From contig JAUNCL010000005.1 of NCBI GenBank assembly GCA_030535235.1, forward strand, positions 1 to 64,000: a DNA stretch of 64,000 nt. Direction: 5' to 3'. The position numbers were made by a program, and so were the translations under genes. This document shows positions 16,097 through 24,479 of the stretch, in pieces (within the stretch, counting starts at the first letter, position 1; each line of letters opens with the position of its first letter). Under the pieces are notes generated by a model that saw nothing but the letters and a program-made list of their open reading frames with translations, had not been told where the DNA came from and did no database searches. The DNA is from Bacillota bacterium. Its GTDB lineage: Bacteria; Bacillota; Clostridia; Oscillospirales; Oscillospiraceae.

Positions 16097-16146
16097 GGGG
16101 GGAATTATTGGCTCGTTGTATATAGACCAGGACAAAATATCCCCCT
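16097..16146 (+). repeat. Right copy of the 50-bp cargo-flanking repeat
   Basis: A G run, central TATATAGA and terminal CCCCCT have the same spacing and orientation as at 783-832. It ends on the stop codon of the integrase. Confidence 0.5.
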
Positions 16147-17057
16147 CATAGTTTTAGGTTTGACAAGGGACTGGACTGAACCGCCAGACTTACAATGCTC
16201 TCATCTTGGATGGACTGTAAGTACCGCTTGGTGATATTGATGTTCTCATGGCCCAGCAGCCGAGACAAGGAATACACGTCCAGACCATTTCTCAGGTTGC
16301 ACTGTGCGTAATAATGCCGTGCCGTGTGGGGAGAACAACGAACCGTGTCCCTCACCTTCGCCTTTTCGTTGGCCTTGGTAAAGACATGCTCCAGAGCTTC
16401 CGTGGTCAGGGGCCTCCCTGTCCTGGATAGCAGATAGTTACCATAGTTCAGGGGCTTGTCCAGAAAATACTCTTTCCGCAGCCGTTCATATTTCAGCATC
16501 AGCTTTTTGAGATACGGTGTCAGTGGCACACACCGCTCCTTGTTCCCCTTCCCATGAATCAGAATGACATTGTCCCGGATATCCTGACAGCCCAGTCCAC
16601 ATATTTCAGCGTTCCTTGCTCCCGTATCAAAGGCAATGGCCAGAATCAGTTTATTCCGAGCGGATAGATAGGTCTTGCAGTTGAAAGCCCCAATCATCCT
16701 CTCTACTTCCCGATCTGTAAAGGTGTTGATCAGAACCTTTCCTTCCTTCTGCCAGCGCACCTTTAGAGCAGGGTTTGACGTTAAATACCCCTCTTCCACC
16801 GCATATTTGAAGAATGCCCGCACCCCTTTCAGGATACCGTTGCCATAGGAAGAGGAAAGGCCCTGCCCGATGAGTTCCTGAAAATAACGTTTCAAATGGG
16901 GCGGTTTGATCTCTTCCATTTCATAGATGCCATACTGCCGCTCCAGATAGGTTAGACACCGGGCATTGTTGTTGTAGTACCCCTTGATCGTCCGCTTGCT
17001 CAGTCTGCGCAGTTCACAGTCCAACTTGAACTCTGATAAACATTCCTTTGCCAACAT
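16146..17057 (-). CDS. Tyrosine recombinase / integrase
   Basis: The product is 303 aa with a complete phage-integrase-type catalytic set: R148 in FDTGARNAEICGLG, a beta-hairpin lysine region near 169-173 (HGKGNKERC), HTAR (H244, R247), H270 in LLGHENI and nucleophile Y279. An N-terminal SAM-like core-binding domain is present (about 5-95). It lies against the yebC attachment site and is the obvious enzyme for insertion of this element. Its ribosome binding sequence lies inside the hairpin at 17060-17097. Confidence 0.95.
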   Translation of the reverse strand: MLAKECLSEFKLDCELRRLSKRTIKGYYNNNARCLTYLERQYGIYEMEEIKPPHLKRYFQELIGQGLSSSYGNGILKGVRAFFKYAVEEGYLTSNPALKVRWQKEGKVLINTFTDREVERMIGAFNCKTYLSARNKLILAIAFDTGARNAEICGLGCQDIRDNVILIHGKGNKERCVPLTPYLKKLMLKYERLRKEYFLDKPLNYGNYLLSRTGRPLTTEALEHVFTKANEKAKVRDTVRCSPHTARHYYAQCNLRNGLDVYSLSRLLGHENINITKRYLQSIQDESIVSLAVQSSPLSNLKL

Positions 17058-17059
17058 AA

Positions 17060-17097
17060 AAAATCACCCTTTCGCAATGACGCAAAAAGGTGATTTT
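17060..17097 (-). promoter_or_regulatory. Hairpin covering the integrase ribosome binding site
   Basis: Arms 17060-17075 and 17082-17097 pair almost completely. Read from yebC toward the integrase it is followed by a T run, so it can act as a terminator. Its 3' arm contains AAAGGGTGA, the only plausible ribosome binding site for the integrase ATG at 17057. Read-through from yebC and translation are therefore both likely to be limited. Confidence 0.65.
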
Positions 17098-17226
17098 GGT
17101 GGTAGGTTTTGAGGTCGGTAAAACCTTGACGTATATCATTGTTCCCCGGAATTTTCCCGCATCTCTCAGACAAAACGAGCGAAAAAGTTAAGAAATACTA
17201 TCTAAAACAAGGGAAACGCAAAGAAT

Positions 17227-17376
17227 ATCCCGTGCTTACTCCTGCTCCCAGTTGTGGTACACGTTCTGCACGTCGTCGTTATCTTCCAGGAAGTCGATGA
17301 GCTTTTCCATGTTCTTGATATCGGCGGGGTCGGTCAGGGTGACGTAGTTCTGGGGGACCATCTCCACCTGGGCGGA
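17227..17376 (-). repeat. Right 150-bp attachment repeat (in intact yebC)
   Basis: This is the copy of 233-382 within the 3' end of the complete yebC gene. See the left repeat for the comparison. Confidence 0.9.
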
Positions 17377-17970
17377 GGCGAAGACATAGCCCTTGGCTTC
17401 CATAGCAGAGGCCACGGAGCCGCAGTCGTCGGGCTCGGTGTAGATGGTGAAGCACTCTTCCTCGGGCTCGATGTCGGAAGCGCCGCAGTCCAGGGCGTCC
17501 ATCATGACGGTATCCTCATCCAGGTCGCCGTCCTCGTTGGCCAGGATGATAACGCCCTTGCGGTCGAAGGACCAGGACACGCAGCCGGTGGCGCCCAGGC
17601 CCTTGCCGTACTTGTCCAGCAGGTGGCGGACTTCGGGCGCGGTGCGCTGGCGGTTGTCGGTCAGAGCCTCCACGATGACGGCCACGCCGCTGGGACCGTA
17701 GCCCTCGTAGACCACGGACTCGTAGTTGTCGGTGTTGTTGGCGCCCAGGGCCTTGTCGATGGTGCGCTTGATGTTGTCGTTGGGCATGTTGGCAGACTTT
17801 GCCTTGGCAATGACAGTGGCCAGACGGGAGTTGTTGGCAGGGTCGCCGGAGCCGCCGGTCTTGACGGCCACGATGATCTCCTTGGCGATCTTGGTGAATG
17901 CGGCGCTGCGCTTTGCGTCGGCTGCGCCCTTGGTCTTCTGAATATTATGCCACTTGGAATGTCCGGACAT
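17236..17970 (-). CDS. yebC: YebC/PmpR family protein
   Basis: The product is 244 aa and begins with the family signature MSGHSKWHNIQKTKGAADAK. Members are cytosolic proteins described as transcriptional regulators and, more recently, as translation factors at proline-rich stretches. The frame is intact although its last 47 codons are part of the element-associated repeat, so insertion did not inactivate the gene. It is transcribed from its own promoter at 18052-18080. Confidence 0.95.
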   Translation of the reverse strand: MSGHSKWHNIQKTKGAADAKRSAAFTKIAKEIIVAVKTGGSGDPANNSRLATVIAKAKSANMPNDNIKRTIDKALGANNTDNYESVVYEGYGPSGVAVIVEALTDNRQRTAPEVRHLLDKYGKGLGATGCVSWSFDRKGVIILANEDGDLDEDTVMMDALDCGASDIEPEEECFTIYTEPDDCGSVASAMEAKGYVFASAQVEMVPQNYVTLTDPADIKNMEKLIDFLEDNDDVQNVYHNWEQE

Positions 17971-18051
17971 AGGTATCGTTCCCTTCCTAACTTTATAAAA
18001 TATTCGCGGGACAGTTCTCGCAGCCTGTCCTGCGCAGTCTTTAACCGAGTA

Positions 18052-18080
18052 ATTCTATCACAGAACGAGGCCCTTGACAA
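18052..18080 (-). promoter_or_regulatory. Promoter of yebC
   Basis: On the minus strand, TTGTCA (18075-18080), 17 bp and TAGAAT (18052-18057). Confidence 0.7.
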
Positions 18081-18090
18081 GGGTTCTCCC

Positions 18091-18888
18091 TCAGAAATAT
18101 GTGAAAACCTCCCCCTGATGGGCGGCGATCTCCACCTCCAGGCCGGGGAAGGCCGCCTCCAGCCATCCCTTTACCACGGGACAGACCACGGTCTCGGTGG
18201 AGTAGTGGCCGGCGTCCAGGAGATTGATCCCCAGGTTCCCGGCCTCCAGGTAGAGGTCGTGCTTCAGATCGGAGGTCAGGAAGGTGTCGCAGCCCTGGGC
18301 CTTGACCAGGGGGAGCATGCTGCCGCAGGCGCCGCCCCCTACCGCCACCTTGCGGACGGGGACCCCCGCGTCCATGACCCGGACCCCGTCCAGATTCAGA
18401 ACGTTTTTCACATGGCGGGCAAAGTCTCCCAGGGACAGGGAGCCGCCGGACAGCAGGCCCACCCGGCCAATGCCGTAGGCCCTGCCGGTTTCGTCCTCGC
18501 CCTCCACCTCCAGGGGGACCGGATCCTCCAGGCCCACCAGCCGGGCCAGCTCGGAATTCACGCCCCCCTCGGCGGCGTCCAGGTTGGTGTGGGCGCAGAT
18601 GGCGGCGATGTTGTTCTCTATCAGGGCCAGGAGCTTCCGGCCGGTGGAGGTCTCGTCGGTGACCTGGCCGATCTGGCCCCAGATGACCGGGTGGTGGGCC
18701 ACGATGAGCTGGCAGTCCTTCTCCACGGCTTCCCCGATGACCTCGGGGGTGATGTCCAGGGCCACCAGGACTTTGGTGACCGCCCGGTCCCCCCGGCCCA
18801 CCAGGAATCCCGCGTTGTCAAAGCCCGCCTGATACCGGAAGGGGGCCTTTTGGTCCATCAGTTCGTAGATCTCTCTTACCGTTGCCAT
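18091..18888 (-). CDS. Nif3-like dinuclear metal-centre protein
   Basis: The product is 265 aa. Conserved metal-ligand segments IVAHHPVIWG (about residue 60), AHTNLDAAEGGVN (about 97-109) and GHYSTE near the C-terminus mark the NIF3/YqfO family. Proposed roles include GTP cyclohydrolase I type 2 activity, but the true function is unsettled. The start at 18888 lies 13 bp inside the end of trmK. The pairing trmK-nif3 is a known neighbourhood in Firmicutes. Confidence 0.9.
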   Translation of the reverse strand: MATVREIYELMDQKAPFRYQAGFDNAGFLVGRGDRAVTKVLVALDITPEVIGEAVEKDCQLIVAHHPVIWGQIGQVTDETSTGRKLLALIENNIAAICAHTNLDAAEGGVNSELARLVGLEDPVPLEVEGEDETGRAYGIGRVGLLSGGSLSLGDFARHVKNVLNLDGVRVMDAGVPVRKVAVGGGACGSMLPLVKAQGCDTFLTSDLKHDLYLEAGNLGINLLDAGHYSTETVVCPVVKGWLEAAFPGLEVEIAAHQGEVFTYF

Positions 18889-19580
18889 GCGCTCCACTCC
18901 TTTTCCATGTCCCTGAGTCCGGCCAGGAGGGCCTCCTCCCGGTCCAGCGTTTCCTGATCCAGATTGCCCTGGCGCATCCCCGCCAAGGCCCGCTCCCGCC
19001 GGCGGATCTGATCGGCCAGGTATTCCCCCCGATCGGGGTTGTCCTCCTCCGGGGCCTGACGGCCGGCCCAAAGCTCCGCCGGGGTATAGGGGATGGTATT
19101 CTCCCCGCCGGTGGCCGTGAGGAGCACATAATACTTCTCCCCCTCCTTCACCACCCGCTCCCGCCGGATGACATAGCCGTGGTCCAGCAGCCACCGGCGC
19201 AGCTCCGGCTGGGAACTCATAGGCTGAAGGAGGAGAAGGGCATCCCTGGTCCAGGGGGCCTGGTCCAGGATCCGGGCGATGAGCTCGCCCCCCATGCCGC
19301 AGATGGCTACGGTATCCGCCTGGTCTGGGCCTACCGACGCCAGACCATCGCAGCGGTAAAAGGCCATCCTGTCCTCCACCCCGTAGGTCCGGGCGGTCTC
19401 CCGTCCCCGCTGGAGGGGACCTTCGTTCACGTCGGTGGCCACCGCCCGGGCAATGGTCCCCGTCAGCAGCAGGTGGACCGGCAGGTAGGCGTGGTCGGTG
19501 CCCACGTCGGCCAGACGGGCCCCCTCCGGGACCTGGGCGGCAATGGCGGCCAGACGGGGAGACAGTTCCAGTTTGTTCAT
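18876..19580 (-). CDS. trmK: tRNA (adenine22-N1)-methyltransferase
   Basis: The product is 234 aa. An AdoMet-binding Rossmann fold opens at ARLADVGTDHAYLPVHLL (about 21-38), with CGMGGELI further on, typical of TrmK (YqfN), which methylates A22 in the D-arm of tRNA. The start at 19580 has an AAAGGA ribosome binding site. It is followed directly by the nif3 gene. Confidence 0.9.
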   Translation of the reverse strand: MNKLELSPRLAAIAAQVPEGARLADVGTDHAYLPVHLLLTGTIARAVATDVNEGPLQRGRETARTYGVEDRMAFYRCDGLASVGPDQADTVAICGMGGELIARILDQAPWTRDALLLLQPMSSQPELRRWLLDHGYVIRRERVVKEGEKYYVLLTATGGENTIPYTPAELWAGRQAPEEDNPDRGEYLADQIRRRERALAGMRQGNLDQETLDREEALLAGLRDMEKEWSAWQR

Positions 19581-19602
19581 GGCAAATCCTTTCTTCCCAC
19601 AA

Positions 19603-19629
19603 AAAAGGGGCGGGAAACCCGCCCCTTTT
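19603..19629. terminator. Bidirectional terminator before trmK
   Basis: The perfect 12-bp stem 19603-19614 with 19618-19629 has a 3-nt loop and A/T runs at both ends. It ends the DUF1858 gene and isolates the trmK-nif3 pair. Confidence 0.85.
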
Positions 19630-19638
19630 GTCAGCTTA

Positions 19639-19848
19639 TTACTTCTTGCTGGCCGCGATGATGTCGTTGAGCTCCTGAACCAGGTCCTCAACAGAGGTGT
19701 TGTGAACCATGCAGGCCTCCTCCACGGTCTCATTCCGGGACGCGGGGCAGCCCAGGCAGTGCATGCCGATGTTCAGGAAAGCGGGTGCGGCCTCGGGGGC
19801 GATGTCCAGGATATCGCCTACGATGGTATCTTTGGTGATGGTAGCCAT
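19639..19848 (-). CDS. DUF1858 domain protein
   Basis: The product is 69 aa. The whole protein is one DUF1858 domain with the central MHCLGCPASRNETVEEAC segment whose paired cysteines suggest a redox or metal role. The start at 19848 has GGAGG 8 nt upstream. Such proteins are common single-domain proteins in anaerobic Firmicutes; the exact function is unknown. Confidence 0.85.
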   Translation of the reverse strand: MATITKDTIVGDILDIAPEAAPAFLNIGMHCLGCPASRNETVEEACMVHNTSVEDLVQELNDIIAASKK

Positions 19849-19991
19849 GGTGTGTCCTCCATTCATGGGGGTGGACTTCCTGCCGGAAAACCACCCTTTG
19901 ATTTTTTGAGAAAAAGAGGGACCAGCCATACGGCAGTCCCCCTTTCTTCATTCTGTGTTTCTGCCGCAGAAGTTATTCCAGGTTTGACGAA

Positions 19992-21947
19992 TTACTCTTC
20001 GTCCTCGGCCTCTTCGTCGGCAGCGTCGTTCAGCAGGGCGCGGATGGACAGGGAGACCTTCTTGCGCTCCTCGTCGATGTCGGTGATCTTCACGTCCACG
20101 ATCTGGCCCTCTTCCAGGACGTCGCCGGGCTTCTCGATGCGGTGATCGGCGATCTGGGAAATGTGGATCAGGCCGTCCACGCCGGGAACGATCTCGGCAA
20201 AGGCGCCGAAGGTCATCAGCTTGACCACACGGACGCTGGCCACGGAGCCGACCTCATAGGTGGAGGTGAACTTCTCCCAGGGATCCTGGCTGCGGTCCTT
20301 CATGCCCAGAGAGATCTTCTTCTTCTCGGGGTCGAAGGCGATGACATAGACGGAGACAGCATCGCCCACGGAGACGACCTCTGCGGGGTTCTTGATGCGG
20401 CTCCAGGACAGCTCGGAAACGTGAACCATGCCGTCCACGCCGCCGATGTCCACGAATGCGCCGTAGGAAGTCAGGGACTTCACGGTGCCCTCGTATCTCT
20501 TGCCAACCTCGATGTTCTCCCAGACCTCAGCGGCCTTGGCGGCACGGGCCTCAGCGGCCACGGCGCGGATGGAGCCCACCACGCGGCGGCGGGAGCGGTT
20601 GACCTCGGTGATGCGCAGCTGGACGCGCTCCTTGATCATCTCGGACAGATCGGCGCCGCGGGGCATACCGGTCTGGGAAGCGGGCACGAAGACCCGGATG
20701 CCCTTGACGTTGACCACGATGCCGCCCTTGTTGTCCTCGGTGACGACGCCTTCCATGACGGTCTTGTCCTCCACGGCGGCCTCGATGGCATCCCAGTTCT
20801 TCACGGTGTCCAGACGCTTCTTGGACAGGGTGGCGACGCCCTCCATGTCGTTGACGCGCATGACATAGGTCTCGATCTCGTCGCCGATCTTCACGATGTC
20901 CTCCACCTTCACAGAGGGGTCGTCGGACAGCTCGGAAATCGGAATGTAACCGGCGTGCTTGGTGCCCAGGTCCACGTTGACCTCGGTAGCGGTGATGCCG
21001 GTGACGACACCAGTGACCTTATCTCCAGTATTTAAAGTTTTGATGGATCTCTCCAGCATGTCTGCGAAAGACTCTTCGATCTCCATAACGTTGTTCTGCT
21101 CGTCGCTCATTTTGTTTTTGACCTCCTTTATTATCCACCCCGGCGTAGACGCACCGGCGGTGATTCCCACAGAAGCTACCCCGCTCACCATACTCCGGTC
21201 AAGCTCCTCAGCCCGGCTGATGTGGAGTACCAGCGGGCAGTGCGCCCGGCATAACTCAGCAAGACGGTTCGTGTTGGAGCTTTTTCGGTCGCCGATCACG
21301 ATCATTGCGCCGCAGTGCTCCGCCAGACGCTGTGCTTCTGATTGCCGCTTACACGTAGCATCACATATTGTATCAAAAATTTCTGCGTTTGTACACTCTT
21401 TTTTTACTTTTTCTCTGCATGGAGTCCAAATTTTATCCGTAGATGTAGTTTGGGAAACCAGGGTAATGGGTTTTTGTGGAATTTCGTTGTCCTCTTCGAG
21501 GAAAATCGACAGTTCCTCCACATTCCGGAAGACCTTTGCCCCCTGGCACCAGCCGGCGATGGCCTTGACCTCGGGGTGCTCCGGGGCGCCGATGATGATG
21601 ACCTGCCGGCCCCGGTCGCCGGCCTCCTTCACAATCTCGTGGATCCGGGAGACATTGACGCAGGTGGCGTCGGCGATGGGACAGCCCATCTCCTCCAGCC
21701 GGTCGTAGACCGCCTTTCCCTCCCCGTGGGAACGGATGATGACCCCGCAGCCCGGGGGGACCTGGTCGATGGAGTCCACGCAGCTCACTCCCTGGGCGGT
21801 CAGCTCCTCGATGACGTTGTCGTTGTGGATGACCGGCCCCAGCATGACGTAGGGCTGTCTGCTTTCAGCGATCCTCTGGGCCAGCTCCACCGCCCGGCGG
21901 ACGCCGAAACAGAAGCCGGCGGACTTGGCCAGGATGACTTCTCTCAT
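19992..21947 (-). CDS. ispH: IspH - ribosomal protein S1 fusion
   Basis: The product is 651 aa. Residues 1-280 are 4-hydroxy-3-methylbut-2-enyl diphosphate reductase, the last step of the MEP isoprenoid pathway, with FeS-cluster cysteines in SAGFCFGVRRA (C13), DATCVN (about 96) and ICDATCKRQ (about 190). Residues from about 300 carry four S1 RNA-binding repeats (e.g. GVVTGITATEVNVDLGTKHA, GTVKSLTSYGAFVDIGGVDG) and an acidic tail. This fusion is characteristic of many Clostridia. The start at 21947 has GGGAGG upstream and overlaps the plsC stop by 4 bp. Confidence 0.93.
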   Translation of the reverse strand: MREVILAKSAGFCFGVRRAVELAQRIAESRQPYVMLGPVIHNDNVIEELTAQGVSCVDSIDQVPPGCGVIIRSHGEGKAVYDRLEEMGCPIADATCVNVSRIHEIVKEAGDRGRQVIIIGAPEHPEVKAIAGWCQGAKVFRNVEELSIFLEEDNEIPQKPITLVSQTTSTDKIWTPCREKVKKECTNAEIFDTICDATCKRQSEAQRLAEHCGAMIVIGDRKSSNTNRLAELCRAHCPLVLHISRAEELDRSMVSGVASVGITAGASTPGWIIKEVKNKMSDEQNNVMEIEESFADMLERSIKTLNTGDKVTGVVTGITATEVNVDLGTKHAGYIPISELSDDPSVKVEDIVKIGDEIETYVMRVNDMEGVATLSKKRLDTVKNWDAIEAAVEDKTVMEGVVTEDNKGGIVVNVKGIRVFVPASQTGMPRGADLSEMIKERVQLRITEVNRSRRRVVGSIRAVAAEARAAKAAEVWENIEVGKRYEGTVKSLTSYGAFVDIGGVDGMVHVSELSWSRIKNPAEVVSVGDAVSVYVIAFDPEKKKISLGMKDRSQDPWEKFTSTYEVGSVASVRVVKLMTFGAFAEIVPGVDGLIHISQIADHRIEKPGDVLEEGQIVDVKITDIDEERKKVSLSIRALLNDAADEEAEDEE

Positions 21948-22555
21948 GGCAGGGCCTCCCGGCGGTCTTCCTCGCCCAGGGCCCGGATCTTCTCCATCAG
22001 CGCATCGGTGGCCCTCTGGTAGTCCTCGGCGGTGGCCTTCCGGTCCTCGGTAAAGGGCAGGTAGGGCTGACCGATGCGGACCTTCACCCGGGTGAGGAAC
22101 CCCCGCTCCCCGGAGATGTGGACCGGCAGGATGGGCACCTTGGCCCGGATGGCCATCATGGCCGCCCCGGTCTTGCCCTCCCCCAGTTCCTCGTTGCGGG
22201 TACCCTCGGGGAAGATGAGGAGCTTTTCGCCCCCCTTCAGGGCCTTCAGGGCGGACTTCACCGCCCCCACGTCGGACTTGCCCCGCTTGACCCAGATCAG
22301 AAAGCCGAACCAGCTCAGCAGGGGACCCACCACCGGCCAGTGGCTGATCTCCTCCTTGGCCATGATCCACACCCGGTCCCGCCGGGGGAAGGAGGTGACG
22401 ATATAGAAGGGGTCGCTGTTGTGAACGTGGTTGGCACAGATAAGGGCCGGCCCTTCCGGGAAGTTCTCCAGGCCGTAGACTTTGGTGGGCTTCCAGAAGC
22501 TGGCCAGCCCAATGATGATCTGCCCCAGGGTGTAGGCAATGTCGTACTTTCTCAA
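21944..22555 (-). CDS. plsC: 1-acyl-sn-glycerol-3-phosphate acyltransferase
   Basis: The product is 203 aa. The acyltransferase motif NHVHNSDPF (block I) and FPEGTRN (block III) are both present, along with an amphipathic or hydrophobic N-terminus. It makes phosphatidic acid at the membrane. It overlaps cmk upstream and ispH-S1 downstream by 4 bp each, forming a cmk-plsC-ispH/S1 operon that is conserved in Firmicutes. Confidence 0.92.
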   Translation of the reverse strand: MRKYDIAYTLGQIIIGLASFWKPTKVYGLENFPEGPALICANHVHNSDPFYIVTSFPRRDRVWIMAKEEISHWPVVGPLLSWFGFLIWVKRGKSDVGAVKSALKALKGGEKLLIFPEGTRNEELGEGKTGAAMMAIRAKVPILPVHISGERGFLTRVKVRIGQPYLPFTEDRKATAEDYQRATDALMEKIRALGEEDRREALP

Positions 22556-23229
22556 CGGTTCAGCCTCTCTTTCACGATGGTCTCCAGGAGGGCCAGGCTC
22601 TCCTCCAGGTCCAGGTGGGAGGTGTCCGCCACCACGGCGTCCACCGCCTGCTTCAGGGGGGCCGCCGCCCGGTGGGTGTCTGCGTAGTCCCGCTGGATGA
22701 TCTCCTCCTTCACCTGCTCCAGGGAGATCTCCTGACCCTTTTCCACCAGCTCCTTATGGCGGCGGGCGGCCCGGGCCTCCACCGAGGCGGTGAGGAAAAT
22801 TTTCACGTCGGCGTCGGGCAGCACCACGGTGCCGATGTCCCGGCCGTCCATGATGACGTTGTGCTCCCGGGCCATAGCCCGCTGCATCTCCAGAAGAAAG
22901 GCCCGGACCCCGGGGATGGGGGAGACCTGAGAGGCATACCGGGAGACCTCGTTCCGCCGGATGTCGGCGGTGACGTCCTCCCCGTTGAGGACCATGTGCT
23001 GGAGGCCGTCCTCTCCGTAGGCCATGGCGATCTGAATGGTCTCCAGGCAAGGCAGGACGTCCTCTTCCTTGGCGCAGTCCCCGCCCTGGCGGGCCACATA
23101 GAGGCCCACGGTGCGGTAGATGGCCCCGGTGTCCACATACAGGAAGCCCAGCCGGGCGGCCAGGGCCTTGGCCAGAGTGCTCTTCCCCGCCCCGGAGGGG
23201 CCGTCGATGGCAATGCTGCAGGTCTTCAT
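22552..23229 (-). CDS. cmk: Cytidylate kinase
   Basis: The product is 225 aa. The P-loop is IDGPSGAGKST near the N-terminus, with VDTGAIYRT and the NMP-binding insert of bacterial Cmk including VIMDGRDIGTVVLPDADVK. It phosphorylates CMP and dCMP. The start at 23229 overlaps the preceding flavoprotein gene by 4 bp. Confidence 0.94.
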   Translation of the reverse strand: MKTCSIAIDGPSGAGKSTLAKALAARLGFLYVDTGAIYRTVGLYVARQGGDCAKEEDVLPCLETIQIAMAYGEDGLQHMVLNGEDVTADIRRNEVSRYASQVSPIPGVRAFLLEMQRAMAREHNVIMDGRDIGTVVLPDADVKIFLTASVEARAARRHKELVEKGQEISLEQVKEEIIQRDYADTHRAAAPLKQAVDAVVADTSHLDLEESLALLETIVKERLNR

Positions 23230-24479
23230 GGGTTCTCCTCCTTGACATATCGGGCGGCGCTCTCCCCTGCCGCCCGGCCGGTGCACCAGGCGATCTGCAG
23301 GTTGAAGCCGCCGGTATAAGCGTCCACATCGATGACCTCTCCCGCCAGGAAGAGGCCCCGGGTCTTTTTGGACATCATGGTGCCGGGGTCGATCTCCCCG
23401 GTCTTGACCCCACCGGCGGTGATGATGGCCTCCTTCACCGGCCGGGTGCCGGCCAGGGGGATGGTAAACTGCTTCATGGTCTCCATAAGCCGGCGGCGCT
23501 GGCCCTTGGTCATGGCGTTTACGGGCAGGTCCGGGGAGATGTCCGCCTTCTCGCACAGCACCGGGACCATAAGCCGGGGGGCCAGACCCTCCAGGAAGTT
23601 ATGAAAGGCCTTATTGGGGGCCTCGGATACATCCCGGAGGATGCGGGCCTCCAGCTTGGCCTCGTCCAGGGCGGGTTTTAAGTCGATGATGGCGGTGTAG
23701 GTGTCCTTCTCCCAGTCCCCGTGGGCGCTGGCGCTGAGGACCAGGGGCCCGGAAATACCAAAGTGGGTGAAGAGCATCTCCCCCTGCTCCTGAAAGACCA
23801 CCTTTTTCTTCCGGTTCTTCACGGTGAGGGTCACGTTTTTCAGGGACAGACCCTGCATCCGGGCGCAGGTATCCCCAATCTCCACCAGGGGGACCAGGGA
23901 AGCCCGGGGGGGCACGATGGTGTGTCCGGCCTCCCGGGCAAAGCGGTAACCGTCCCCGGTGGAGCCGGTCCCCGGATAGGAGACACCGCCGGTGGCCAGG
24001 ATGACCGCCCCGGCGGAGAGACAAGTCCCCTCCTCCAGCTTCACGCCGGTGACCCGGCCGTCCTCCAGCTCCAGCCCGGTGGCCCTGGCCCGGCGGAGGG
24101 TGACTTTTTCCTTTTTCAGGGCAAAAAACAAGGCGTCGATCACGTCGGCCGCCTGATCCGAGCAGGGAAAAACCCGTCCCCCCCGCTCGGTCTTGAGGGG
24201 GACGCCCAGGGCTTCAAAGTACTCCATCACAGCCGCCGGCGGGAATCGGGTCACCGCGCTGTAGAGGAAACGGCTGTTCCGGGGTACGTTGTTCAGCACC
24301 CCCTCGGGGGTGGTGTTGTTGGTCAGGTTACACCGGCCCTTGCCGGTGATGTAGAGCTTCCGGCCCAGCTTTTCGTTGGGCTCCAGCAGGGTCACGGCGG
24401 CCCCCGCCCGCCGGGCGGAGAGGGCGGCCATCATGCCGGCCGCGCCGCCGCCGATGACCGCCACCTGGGTCTGTGTCAT
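23226..24479 (-). CDS. NAD(P)/FAD-dependent oxidoreductase (HI0933/YhiN type)
   Basis: The product is 417 aa. An N-terminal FAD dinucleotide fold VIGGGAAGMMAALSARRAG is followed by the family hallmark KLGRKLYITGKGRCNLTNN. A second nucleotide-binding strand AVILATGGVSYPGTGSTGDG and the C-terminal GLFLAGEVIDVDAYTGGFNLQ complete the family pattern. Members include BaiN-type flavoproteins in gut Clostridia, but the substrate here cannot be read from sequence. It overlaps the genes on both sides by 4 bp. Confidence 0.9.
   Translation of the reverse strand: MTQTQVAVIGGGAAGMMAALSARRAGAAVTLLEPNEKLGRKLYITGKGRCNLTNNTTPEGVLNNVPRNSRFLYSAVTRFPPAAVMEYFEALGVPLKTERGGRVFPCSDQAADVIDALFFALKKEKVTLRRARATGLELEDGRVTGVKLEEGTCLSAGAVILATGGVSYPGTGSTGDGYRFAREAGHTIVPPRASLVPLVEIGDTCARMQGLSLKNVTLTVKNRKKKVVFQEQGEMLFTHFGISGPLVLSASAHGDWEKDTYTAIIDLKPALDEAKLEARILRDVSEAPNKAFHNFLEGLAPRLMVPVLCEKADISPDLPVNAMTKGQRRRLMETMKQFTIPLAGTRPVKEAIITAGGVKTGEIDPGTMMSKKTRGLFLAGEVIDVDAYTGGFNLQIAWCTGRAAGESAARYVKEENP

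Larger units (their letters stand above)
233..17376. mobile_element. About 17-kb defence-carrying integrative element at yebC
   Basis: The element is bounded by the 150-bp yebC repeats and carries a tyrosine integrase beside the right end. Its base composition is clearly more AT-rich than the host genes after 17.2 kb. The cargo is a helicase, XRE regulator, type I R-M, an MBL-fold operon, serine recombinase, SprT-like protease and an RHH regulator. No relaxase, coupling protein, type IV secretion, capsid or replication gene is visible, so it is best called a genomic island or non-autonomous integrative element. The host yebC reading frame is restored at the right end, implying that the element brought its own copy of the 3' part. 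Confidence 0.85.

Noticed and set aside
383-17057. Prophage
   Set aside because: No capsid, terminase, portal, tail or lysis genes are present; the cargo is defence and recombination genes only.
21948-22370. N-terminal extension of IspH-S1
   Set aside because: It lies inside plsC in another frame; IspH has its normal start at 21947 with a ribosome binding site.
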